Positions 44,609-56,600 of a DNA stretch of 64,000 nucleotides are shown piece after piece. Source of the stretch: Pseudomonas sp. PH1b (GTDB lineage: Bacteria; Pseudomonadota; Gammaproteobacteria; Pseudomonadales; Pseudomonadaceae). Positions within the stretch are counted from its first letter, which is position 1. Every line of letters begins with the position of its first letter. The stretch is from the NCBI RefSeq assembly GCF_000633395.1, contig NZ_AYMU01000002.1, positions 434,001-498,000 of the forward strand, given 5' to 3'. Made by a program: the position numbers and the translations under genes. Below the pieces are notes generated by a model. That model had not been told where the DNA came from and searched no databases. It worked only from the letters and a program-made list of their open reading frames with translations.

Positions 44609-47600
44609 ATGGACGTTCGTCAGTTTGCCTTCCTGGCCCGCCAGCCTTCCGCAACCCTGCAACCGCGTGATTCGTTCTGGGGCCTGCCCAAGCGTGGCCT
44701 GGCGTTCATCCTGGCGAATGCGATGTTCTGGCAGCCGCTGCTGGTCATGGCCGATGGCATCGTGGTCAACGGCAGCGGCACCACGCTCGGCCAGGCGGGT
44801 AATGGCGTGCCCATCGTCAACATCGCCACGCCCAATGGCAGCGGCCTGTCCCATAACACGTTCAGCGACTACAACGTCGGCCAGCAGGGCGTCATCCTCA
44901 ACAATGGCATCGACCGTACCCAGTCCACGCAACTGGGCGGGATCATCCTTGGCAACCCCAATCTGGGCGGTCGCGCGGCCAATGTGATCCTCAACGAAGT
45001 CAACGGCGGCAGCCCCAGCCAGCTCAAGGGCTACACCGAAGTGGCCGGGCAGTCGGCCCATGTGATCGTCGCCAACCCCTATGGCGTGACCTGCAACGGC
45101 TGCGGCTTCATCAACACCCCGAAAGCCACCCTGACCACCGGCAAGCCGGTGATCGAGAACGGCCAGATCCAGCGCTACCAGGTGGACCAGGGCAGCGTTG
45201 CCATCGAAGGCGCGGGCTTGAATGCCAGCAATATCGACCAGTTCGAAATCATCACCCGCAGTGCCAGGATCAACGCTCAGATCCAGGCCAAGCACCTGGC
45301 GCTGGTCGCTGGCGCCAACGACGTCGACGCCAAGACCCTCAAGGCCACCGCCCGGGCCGCCAACCCAGCGGATGCCCCGCAACTGGCCATCGACTCCTCG
45401 GCCCTGGGCGGCATGTACGCCGGGGCGATCAAGCTGGTGGGCACCGAGGCCGGGGTGGGGGTGAAGCTCGACGGCAAGCTGATCGCCAGCGGTGGCGATA
45501 TCCAGCTCGACGCCAACGGCCAGTTGCGCATGGTCGACGCCACGGCCGAGAAGGGCGCGGTGGCGATCAAGTCCCAGGGCCTGGAGGCCCAGGGCGCGGT
45601 GTATGCCGGAACCGAACTGAAGGTTGAAACCCAGGGCGATCTGAATAACCGCCACAACCTGGTGGCCCGGGATCGCATCACGCTCACCAGCGGCGGCGCC
45701 CTGAACAACCAGGGCATCATCGAGGCTGGGGTCAATGCCGACAACAGCCGTAATGCCCAGGGCGACCTGACCCTGCGAGCACAGAGCCTGGACAACGCCG
45801 GCAAGAGCCTGGTGGCCAGCCGTGATGTGAGCGTGACCACGGTGCAAACCCTGGACAACCAGGGCGGCACCCTCAGCGGGCAGCGCCAGGTGACGATCAA
45901 CGCCGGGACTCTGGATAACCAGAACAAGGGCCGCGTGCTCAGCGCCGGTAACGCCGACCTGACTGCCGGCCAACTGCGCAATGCCCAGGGTGGGCTGGTC
46001 AACAGCGCCGGCCAGTTGAACGTCCGGGCCGCAGCCCTGGACAACCGGCAGGGCGAACTCTCGAGCCTGGCCGGCCTGAAGCTGCAAGTGGCGACGCTGG
46101 ACAACGTCGCCGGGCTGGTCACGGCCGGTACCCAGTTGCACCTGAACGTCGACGGGGCCCTGAACAACCAGGGTGGCCAGCTCACCAGTTTGCAGATCCT
46201 GGACCTCAAGGCCGGGCAGGTGGACAACCGTGACGCAGGACGCATCGCCAGCAACCACAAGCTGACGGCCAGCGTCACGGCGCTGGACCAGCGCAACGGC
46301 GGACGCCTGACCAGCACCACGGCGCTGGACCTGGATCTGAACCAGGGCTTTCTGAACAATCAGGATGGCTTGATTCGTGGCCCGCGCCTGGTGCTGAACA
46401 ACCTGGCGCAGGTCAGCAACCAGGACGGCGAGATCTCCAGCGCCCAGGCGTTCACGCTGAACGCCCAGGGCCTGGATAACCGCGGCGGCGAACTGCTGAG
46501 CGACCAGGGCCTGACCCTGCGCCTGGATCAGGCCCTGAACAACGTCGGCGGCCTGATCTCGGCCAAGGGCCTGACAGTCCGGGCGGCTGCGCTGGACAAC
46601 AGTTCCGGCACACTCACCAGCCATGACGCGCTGAACCTGAACCTGGACGGCGCCCTGACCAACCACGAAGGAGAGCTGTCCAGCGGCGCCGATGGCGAAC
46701 TGCACGTGGCCAGCCTGGACAACCACGCCGGTAAGCTGATCAGCGAAGCGCGCCTGACGGCCATCATCGCCGGCCTGCTGGACAACCAGGGCCAGGGGCA
46801 AATCAGTGCCCAAGGAGCACTGGCGATCCAGGCGGGCAGTTTTGACAACCGTCAAGGCCACCTGATTGGCCAGGACCTGCTCACTCTCGACAGCGCGCTA
46901 CTGGACAACCGCCACGGCAAGGTCAGTGCCGGGCAGCGCCTGCAACTTAACGTCGGCCATCTGGATAACCGTCTCAACGGCCTGCTGCTGGGGCGCTCGG
47001 CGGTCAACTACCTGGGCACGACACTGGATAACCGGGGCGGCTTGCTAAGCGGTGCCGGGCCGGTACAGCTGGATGCTGCGCTGGTGGAAAACGCCGGTGG
47101 CCGGGTGGCTAGCCAGGCAGACCTGAACGCCAATGTCGAACGTTTCAATCAGCAAAAAGGTGAGTTGGTGGCCCAGGGCAACCTGAGCCTGGCAGGTCGT
47201 GTCCTGGATAATCGCGAGGGCGGGCTGGTCGGCGCAACAAAAGCGCTGGAACTCAAGGTCGATGACATCGACAACCAAAGCGGGAGCCTGTCTGGTTCCA
47301 CCGGGGTGAAGGTCAATGGCACGCGCCTGGACAACAGCAGCGGCAAGTTGCTGACCGACACGGACCTGACGCTGCAGGTTGCGCAACTGATCAACCAGAG
47401 CCAGGGCCTGGTCTCCGGCAAGGGCCAGGTGACCGTGCAAGGCCAGCGCCTGGATAACCGCGAAGGCACCGTCTCCGGGGAGAAGGGCCTGGCGCTGTAC
47501 CTGAGTGGCAAGCTGGACAACACCCGGGGCGTGCTCACCACCGAAGGCGCCTTGGGGGCCAGGGCCGCCAGTGTGGATAACTCCACCGGCAAGTTCTCCA

Positions 47601-50600
47601 GCGCCGGCGCCCTGACCCTGGCCAGCAGCGGAGCCCTGGACAACCGGCAGGGTTCGATCAGCAGTGCCGGAGGCCTGGGGCTGGACAGCTCCAGCCTGGA
47701 TAACCGCCACGGCCTGCTCGATGCCAAGTGCCCGGCAACGGTGACCACCGGAGCCTTCGACAACACCGTCGGCGGTCGTCTGGTCAGCCTCGACAGCCTC
47801 GAACTCAAGGCCGGGCAAGTCAGCAATGGCGCCGGCAGCCGCATTGTCAGCGATGGAGCGCTGACGGCCAGCGTCAGCGGTTTCGATCAGCAGGGCGGCC
47901 AGCTGTTCAGCAAGACCTCGCTGAGCCTGGACCTGAACAACGGTCAGTTGAACAACCGCCAGGGGCTGATCAACGGCCCGTTGCTGATGTTGAAAAACCT
48001 CAATGGCGTCGACAACCGCAACGGTGAGATCTCCAGTAGCCAGGCCTTTGTCTTGGCCGCCAACACCCTGGATAACAGCGCCGGCAAACTCATCAGCCAG
48101 CAGGCCCTGACCCTGCGTATCGAACAGGCCCTGGTCAACCTCAAGGGCCAGGTGTCCGCGGCGGCCTTGCAGGTGCGCAGTGCCAGCCTGGATAACCGCG
48201 ACGGCATGCTCAGCAGCCGTGGCACGACGACAGTGGCCGTCGATGGCGCGTTGCTCAACCAAGGCGGCAGCCTGATTGGCGATGGCCTGACCCGGCTCGA
48301 TGCCGCCAGCCTGGATAACACCCATGGCCAGGTTTCCAGCAAGAGCGATGTGTTAGCCCGGGTGGGGCAAGCCAGCAACCACAACGGCCTGCTGCTGGCC
48401 GATGGTTCGCTCACGCTTGAAGGCGCCGGCCTGGACAACCGCAACGATGGACTGGTCCGAGCGACCCAGGGCGTGGAGCTTAGGGTCGCCGAGATCGATA
48501 ACCGGGGCGGTGAAATCTCCAGCAAGGCGAATGTGCATCTCAAGGGGCGGCAACTGGATAACAGCGATGGCGGCCAGGTGCTCGCCGGGCAGGCCTTGGA
48601 CCTGACGCTGTCCAGCATTCTCAACCGTCAGCAGGGCAAGCTGCAGGCGCAGACCGCGCTGGCCGTGAGCGGGACCAGCCTGGACAACACCGGCGGCAGC
48701 TTGAGCAGCCAGGAAGATGTTACCCTGGAGCTTGCCGGGGACCTGCTCAACGATCAGGGGTTGTTGAGCAGCGAGGGCCGGTTGACGGTCAACACTGCCA
48801 ATCTGCATAACAACCAGGGCGTGCTGTCCAGCGCCGGGCAGCTGGGTATCACCAGTCTTGGCCTGGTGGACAACCGAGGCGGGCAACTGGTGAGCGATGC
48901 TGGCCTGGTCTTGTACAGCGCCAGCCTGGATAACACTCGACAAGGAACCTTGAGCAGCGCCCAGGCCCTGCGGATCACCACCGGGACGTTCGACAACAGC
49001 CAGGACGGCCATGTCAGCGCTCGCGATACCCTCGATATTCAGGCCGGCCAGCTGAGCAACCGCGATGGCGGCCAGCTCACCAGCAACCAGGCGCTGAGCG
49101 CTACGGTCACTGGCCTCGACCAGCAGGGTGGCAAGCTGTCCAGCAACAGTGCTGTGACGCTCGACCTGAATCACGGCCAATTGAACAACCAGGGCGGCCT
49201 GATCAACGGCCCGCTGCTGAACCTGAAGAACCTCAAGGGCGTGAACAACCAGGGGGGCGAGATCTCCAGCGCCCAGGGCTTTGTCCTGACCGCCGAGCAC
49301 CTGGACAACGGTGCTGGCAAGCTGCTCAGCAACCAGGCCCTGACCCTGCGCGTCAGCCGGGAACTGAACAACCTCAAGGGGCTGATCGCCGCCCAGTCCA
49401 TCGATGGCCGCGCCGCCAGCCTGGACAACAGCGGCGGCACGCTGACCAGCCGCAGCGACCTGCTGCTGAACATCGATGGCCAGTTGGGCAATCGCCAGCA
49501 AGGGCTGATCAATGCCACCCGTACCCTGACGCTCGGCAGTACCGGCCTGGACAACCAGCAGGGCACCTTGACCGCCGCCGCCATTGGTCTCGACCTCGGC
49601 GCCGGCGACCTGAACAACAATTCGGGCCTGATCAGCAGCACCGGTGTCCTGACCCTCGAGCACCTGCGGGACCTTTACAACCGCCAGGGTGAAATATCCA
49701 CCACGCAGCAGCTGCAGCTGGCCGGGCGCCGGCTGGACAACGACGCCGGCACACTGATCAGCCACCAGGGCCTGAGCCTGAACGCCGGCCAGATGAGCAA
49801 CCGTGGCGGCCTGATGTCTGGCTGGCAAGGGGTGAAGATCGATGCCGCGAACCTGGACAACCGCAACAACGGTACGGTCTCCAGTCGCTACGGCAAGCTC
49901 GAGGCCCATGTCGCCAACGACCTGCTCAACCGTGACGGCGGGGCATTGGTCAGCCAGCAGGACCTGAGCGTCAGCGCCGCCAACCTCGACAACAGCGAGC
50001 GCGGCGTACTCTCCAGTGCGGGCGGACAACGCCTGAGCGTCAGCGGGCGACTCGATAACAGCCAGGGCGGCCTGATCGACAGCGGCGCCGACCTGGACCT
50101 GCAGGCCCAGACCCTGGTCAATGCCGCAGGCACGATCAACGCGCAGCAGCAACTGAGCGTGACCGGCACCCACCTGGATAACAGCGCGGGCACCCTGGCC
50201 AGTAATGGCGCGGTGACCCTCGACCTGCTGGGTGCCCTGGTCAATACCCGGGGCAAGCTGGCCAGCGCCGAGCAGCTATTGCTCAAGCGCGCCAGTCGGG
50301 TCGACAACCAGGGCGGCGAGCTGATCAGCCAGGGGCTGCTGAGCCTCGCCGCCGGCAGCCTGGACAACCGCAACCGCGGTACTGTCGCGGCCAATGGCGC
50401 CTTGCTCCTGAACATCGACGCAGCCTTGCAGAACAGCACCGACGGCTTGCTCCACAGTCGCAACGCGGACGTGAAGCTCAAGGCCGGCAGCCTCGACAAC
50501 GTGGCCGGTATGATCCAGGGCCAGACGGCCCTGGACCTTGACGTACTGGGCGCCTTCGATAACCGGCGCGGCAAGGTCATCGCCGAAACCGCCGACCTGA

Positions 50601-53600
50601 GTCTTGCGGCCGCAACCATCGACAACCGTGGCGGCACGCTCTCCAGCCTCAAGGGCGCCTTGCAAGGCAAGGCCCTGGGGGGCTGGCTGCGCAATGACTT
50701 CGAGCAGGACAACCCACGCCAGGGCGGAATCATCCAGGCCCAGGCGCTGAGCTTGAGCAGCGCCAGCCTGAACAATCATGGCGGTCGTCTCGCGGCGCAA
50801 AGTGGCGACACGACCATCACCACCGGGGATTTCGACAACCGCGACGGCGGCGTGTATGCCAAACAAACGGTCAAGGTCAACGCCGCCAGCTTCGACAACA
50901 GCGGCGATGTGCGTGGCCAGGTCGCGGGCAACCGGATCGACTTCGACCTCAGCGGTGCGCTGAACAACCAGCGAGGCATCCTGGAAAGTGCCCAGACCCT
51001 GAACATCCGCGCCGCCAGCCTGGACAACCGCGGTGGGCAACTGCGGGCGCTGGGCGCAGAGGGCCGCACCGGCTTGCAGATCGCCGGGGCATTCGATAGC
51101 CGTGCCGGCAAGCTGGAGACCGCCAACCGTGACCTGACCCTGGATGTCGGCAGCTTCCAGAACCAGGGTGGCAGTGTCTTGCACGCCGGCACCGGCACCT
51201 TCGATATCAGCACCGACAACCTGACCCGGGCCGGGGGCAACCTCGTGACCCGGGGCGGCCTGACCCTGGACACCGACACCTGGACCAACAGCAGCGTGAT
51301 CCAGGCCGGCCGCCTGACCCTCAACGTCAACACCCTCAACCAGACTGCAGAAGGCCAGCTGCTGGCGTCCGAAAGTCTGGTGGGCCGCGGCGGCAACTGG
51401 TCCAACGATGGTCTGATCGCCAGTGATGGCAGCCTCGCCCTGACCCTGGCTGGGAGCTATGGTGGCAGTGGCCGGACCAGCAGCCAGGGCAGCCTGGACC
51501 TGAGCGCCGCACAGTTGAACCTGACCAGTGCCGGCAGCCTGGCGGGTGGCGGTCGGACCTCGATCGACGTACTCGGGCAAATGAGCAACCTGGGGCGCGT
51601 GACCTCTAGTAGCGACCTGCACATCAAGGCCGACACCGTGCTCAACCAGGGCACCCTGGCCGGCGCCCAGGGCTTGACGGTGAAGGCCCGCAGCTTGAGC
51701 AACGGCAGCCTGGAAACCAACGGTGGCGGGCTGCTGTTCAGCGGCGCCGACATGGACCTGCAGGTTACCGAGCTGACCAACAACCGCAGCGACATCTACA
51801 GCCTGGGCAACCTGGTGGTGGCTGGCCGTGACAGCGCACGGGCCGCCAGGATGGAGAACATCTCCGGCACGCTCGAATCCCAGGGCAACATGCAGCTCGA
51901 TGTCCAGGAGCTGATCAACCGCAAGGAAAAAATCGACTACAACAAGGAGTTCGTCTCCGGAAACATCACCGTCTCCAACTACTACTCGGGGAGCAAGCAC
52001 CGGCAAACCAACTACTACGCCCGGGAGACCTTCCGCAACGTCATCAAGGAGGACTCGCCGCAGTCCCTGCTCCACGCAGGAGGCAACCTGATGGTCCGGG
52101 GCGGCGACATCACCAATACCAACAGCACCCTCAGTGCGACGGGGAACATCAGCATCGATGCTGACAACCTCCTCAACAAGGGCGACGTAGCTGGGGAATC
52201 CGTCCGTACCCGGATGTGGTATTCCGGTTGGGCCAAGAAAAAGAGCGATTACGCCTTCAGTGGCGGCTACGTTGCCTCCTACAACGCGCAGACGACCCCG
52301 ACGCCTATCTCCGAGCAAGCGTTCAACAACTACACCTCCGCCTGGGGCGGCGGCCTGGTCAGTGACGTCACCACCGATTCGCAGGTCGTGGGAGGCGCGA
52401 TCTCCCCGGCCATCATCCAGGCAGGCGGGGCGATCTCGATCAAGGCCAGCCAGACGCTGGTGAACAGCTCGGTGACCGAATCCAAGCGCCCTGACCGAAC
52501 CTCGCAGCCCGGGGCCGATACTTCGGTGCGCGGTGGTGTCGAACCGGTGGTCGTGAAGCTCAATGCACAACTGCCGCCAGACCTGGCCCAGCAGCAGGTC
52601 AACCCGCTGACCCTGCCAGGGTTCAGCCTGCCCTCGGGCCAGAACGGCCTGTTCCGCTTGAGCCAGCAAGACGGCAGCACCGCCACGGGGACCGCGCCCC
52701 AGCAGTGGAGCATGGGCAGCGCCCAGGTCAGCAATGTGCAGCACCAGAAGGCCGTGCCCACGGGCGTGGAACGTGAGGTGGCGATCACCGGCCCGACTCA
52801 GCTCCAGGCCCAGGCGCTGGAGTCACTCCAGGCCAATCGCCAGAAGGGTGAGCGCGCGACCGGCGCCACGGCGATCACTGTCGCAACGCCCGGTATCGAG
52901 ACAGGTCCGCTGGGGCGGACCACGGTTGCCGATAGTCAGGCAACCGCGGCCTTGAGCAACCAGGCCTCCGACCCTGGCTTGCTGAACATCAACCGCGTGC
53001 AGGGGTTGCCGGAGCGCTCCCCGGCGGCTCAGCCGCACAAGTACCTGATCGAAACCAACCCGGTGCTGACCGACCTCAAGCAGTTCATGAGCTCGGACTA
53101 CCTGTTGTCCAACCTGGGCTACAACCCCGATGAAAGCGCCAAGCGCCTGGGCGACGGTTTCTACGAACAGAAGCTGATCCAGCAAGCGGTAACCGCCCGC
53201 ACCGGCCAGCGCTTCATCAATGGTCAGGACACCGACGAGAAGCTGTTCAAGTACCTGATGGACAACGCCATCAAGAGCAAGCAGCAGCTCAACCTGGCGG
53301 TGGGCGTGAGCCTGACCTCCGAGCAGGTGGCGGCCCTGACCCACGACATCGTCTGGCTGGAAAGCACTGAAGTGAATGGCGAGCAGGTGCTGGTGCCGGT
53401 GCTCTACCTGGCCCACTCCAACAACCGCCTGGCGCCCAATGGCGCGCTGATCGCCGGCAGCGACCTGAACCTGATCGCCGGGAAGAACCTGGACAACGCC
53501 GGCACCCTGCGGGCCACCCACAACCTCTCGGCCCAGGCCGGGCAAGACCTGGTCAACAGTGGTCTGATCGAAGCCGGCCAACGCCTCGACCTGTTGGCCG

Positions 53601-56600
53601 GCAACACCCTGGTGAACAAGGCCGGTGGCATCATCGCCGGGCGTGACGTGAGCCTTAGGGCCAGCCAGGGGGATGTGATCAACGAGCGTACCGTTACCGG
53701 CCTCGATAGCGGCATTGGCGATCATCGCTTCCACAACGATTTGCTCGACAGCAGCGCACGGATCGAAGCGGCCAACCAGTTGAGCGTGGATGCCGGTCGC
53801 GACCTCCTCAACAACGGCGGCAGCTTGAAAAGCGGCGCCGACCTGAGCCTCAAGGCCGGTCGTGACATCCGTATCGCCTCCGTCGAGAAAATCGACAGCG
53901 CTAACCAGGGCGCCCATCACCGCAGCCAGACCATCGCCCAGTCCGGCTCCACCGTGGAAGCCGGACGCGACCTCAAGGCCCAGGCGGGCCGTGACCTTAC
54001 TGCCATCGCCAGCCAGATCGAGGCCAAGCGCGACATCAACATGACCGCTACCGAGAACCTGACCCTGGCCTCGGCAGCCGATGAAGAACACGCCTATAGC
54101 AAAACCAAAAAAGTCACCCGCCAGCAAGACCAGGTCAAGCAAGTGGGAACCAGCGTCAAGGCGGGTGGTGATGTGAGTTTGGGGGCGGGACAGGATTTGG
54201 CCCTGATTGCCAGCCGGGTGACGGCGGGGAATGAAGCTTATTTGTATGCCGTGGGTGATGTGAACCTGGATGCGGCCCAGAACAGTGACTACAGCTACTT
54301 CAGCAAAACCAAGAAGTCTTCGTCGAGTAAGAAGTTTCGCCTTGATGAGACCGAGAGCATTGCCAATGTGGGTAGCTTGGTTAGCGCAGGCACTAACAGT
54401 GTCTTGGTGGCCGGTAAAAACTTGCAATTGCAAGGCAGTACGGTGATTGCTGAAAAAGGAAATGCAAAATTGGCAGCGGGCAAGGATGTCCAGATCCTTG
54501 CTGTTACCGACTCAGAGAGTGATCGGCATGAGCGTAAGCAAAGCAAGAGCGGTTGGGGCGGTCTGAAGTCAAGTAAAGTTGAAGATAAAGTCAGCGAAAT
54601 TCGTACTACTTCTGTCGGCAGTATGGTGTCGGGCGATACCGTCAGCGTCACTGCCGGCAGGGATACGACTGTTACTGGCTCTTCGCTGGTCAGCACGGGT
54701 GACTTGAGCGTATTGGCTGTTCGGGACCTCACTATTGACGCTGCGGCCAATACCTTCTCGCGCACAGAGATGCATAAGCAGAAAAATCGTGACCTGACAG
54801 GCATATTGACTGCCAACAAGCTAGGTGTGGACGACATCACCGGCAATCAGCATCTTTCCATCAGCAGTCGGAAGCACAATGGTACCGCTCAGGAAACGAC
54901 CCTTGCTGGCACTACCATCGGCTCCAGTGCCGGGAACGTAAATCTGAATGCAGGACGTGAGCTCAAAGTTGTTGCCAGTGACTTGGTCAGTACCAAAGAT
55001 ATGTCCTTGAGTGGGGCAGATGTCACCATTGCGGCGGGTATTGAGACGGCCAGACAAACCAGTACAGATAGTGCGAGAAGCCTGGCAGTGGGTCGGGTCG
55101 TTGGCGGTGCGTTGGTTGACACTGCGAGAAGTATTCGTGATGCGACCAAGGCCGCCAAGGAGGCCGATGATTCACGACTCAAAGCCGTGAAATTGGCTCA
55201 GGCTACCCTTGCGGCCTACAACTTTGGGGGGCAGGCTTCCGATGCAAACGGGCAGAGTACTGGATTCCATGACAAGCAGGGGGGGAGTCCCAGCAATGGC
55301 TCGTTGATCAAAATCGGCACTGAGTTGGCGAGTGTGCATAGCAAAAGCAGTAGCGAGTACAACAGCCAGACTGCCAAGCAGAGCACCCTTAAGGTAGGTC
55401 AAGAATTATCCATTACAGCCTCGGGGGCGGTCGCCGGTTCTCGTGGCGATATCCAAGTAGTGGGTAGCAGCCTTGAGTCAGGCAACACCTTGTTGTTGGC
55501 AAAAAACGATGTGCTTTTGCAAAGTGCTCAGGATACCAGTGACCGTAAAAACAGCGGATCAAGCAGCAAAACAGCTATTGGCGCCAGCTTCAATATTGGC
55601 GAACAAAATGGCTTTACCCTGGACTTGGGCGCTCAGGGGGCCAAGAACAAGGGTAGCGGAAGCTCTGTCACACAGGTCAACACCACGCTGAAAACCAAGG
55701 AGTTGGTGCTGCAAAGCGGGCGCGATACTGCTCTTGCCGGAGCACAAGTACAGGCTGACGTTATCAAGGCGAAGATCGGTGGCGATCTTAATATCCAGTC
55801 TCGTCAGGACACCGAATCGAGCGACAGCAAGCAAAGCAGTGGTGGTGTTGGAGCAAGCATTTGCATCCCGCCATTCTGCTACGGCTCGATGGTGACTGGT
55901 TCGGCCAATATCGCTGCTGGCAAGACGAAGAGTGACTATAAGGCTGTAACTGACCAGAGTGGTTTCTTCGCGGGCACGGGTGGTTACGACATCCATGTAG
56001 GCAAGAACACCACGCTTGATGGGGCAGTGATTGCAAGTGAGGCATCTGCTGACAGGAACCATCTCAGCACTGATCGTTTGCTTGTCAGTGATATCAAGAA
56101 CACCAGCGAGATACAGAGCCAGTCGGCAGGTATCGGCATTTCATCGAGTAGCGTTGGTGGTAGTTCCCTGGGTGGCAGTATTCCGGTAGCGCTTGCGGAA
56201 AAAGATCGTAGTCACACTCGTAGCGCCGTGAGTGACGGCACGATCGTGATTAGAAGCCCTGAGGGCGACAAGGACCTGGTAGGGCTCAACCGCGATACCA
56301 ACAATGCTAACCAGCATCTGGACCGACCCGATGAGAAGAAGATACGTGAACGCATAGATCTGATCCAAAGCTCGGCACAATTGGCCAGTGGGGTCATCAG
56401 TGCAGTAGCCAAGGCTAAGTCCGACGAAGCCAAGAAACTTGAGCAGCAAGCCAAGGAGCAGGCCAAAGCAGGTTCTCCGGGTGCCGAAGCGACGGCACGG
56501 GCTGCTGATGCTTCGTATGCTGAAGCGCAGCGTTGGCAGGTTGGTGGTGATAAGAAACTGATGGCGGATATCGCATCTGGCCTTATTGCGGCGGGCCTGG

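Noticed and set aside
44591..46861. A 756-codon open frame on the minus strand opposite cdiA, and similar long ones at 50,276-52,744 and 42,914-44,509
   Set aside because: These are antisense to GC-rich, highly repetitive coding sequence and read as low-complexity Gln/Val/Ala/His strings with no domain; they are by-products of codon bias.
45700..50500. CRISPR-like regularly spaced repeats (CTGGATAACC/CTGGACAACC)
   Set aside because: They are in-frame codons for the LDN haemagglutinin repeat, with variable spacing and no spacer-repeat structure.
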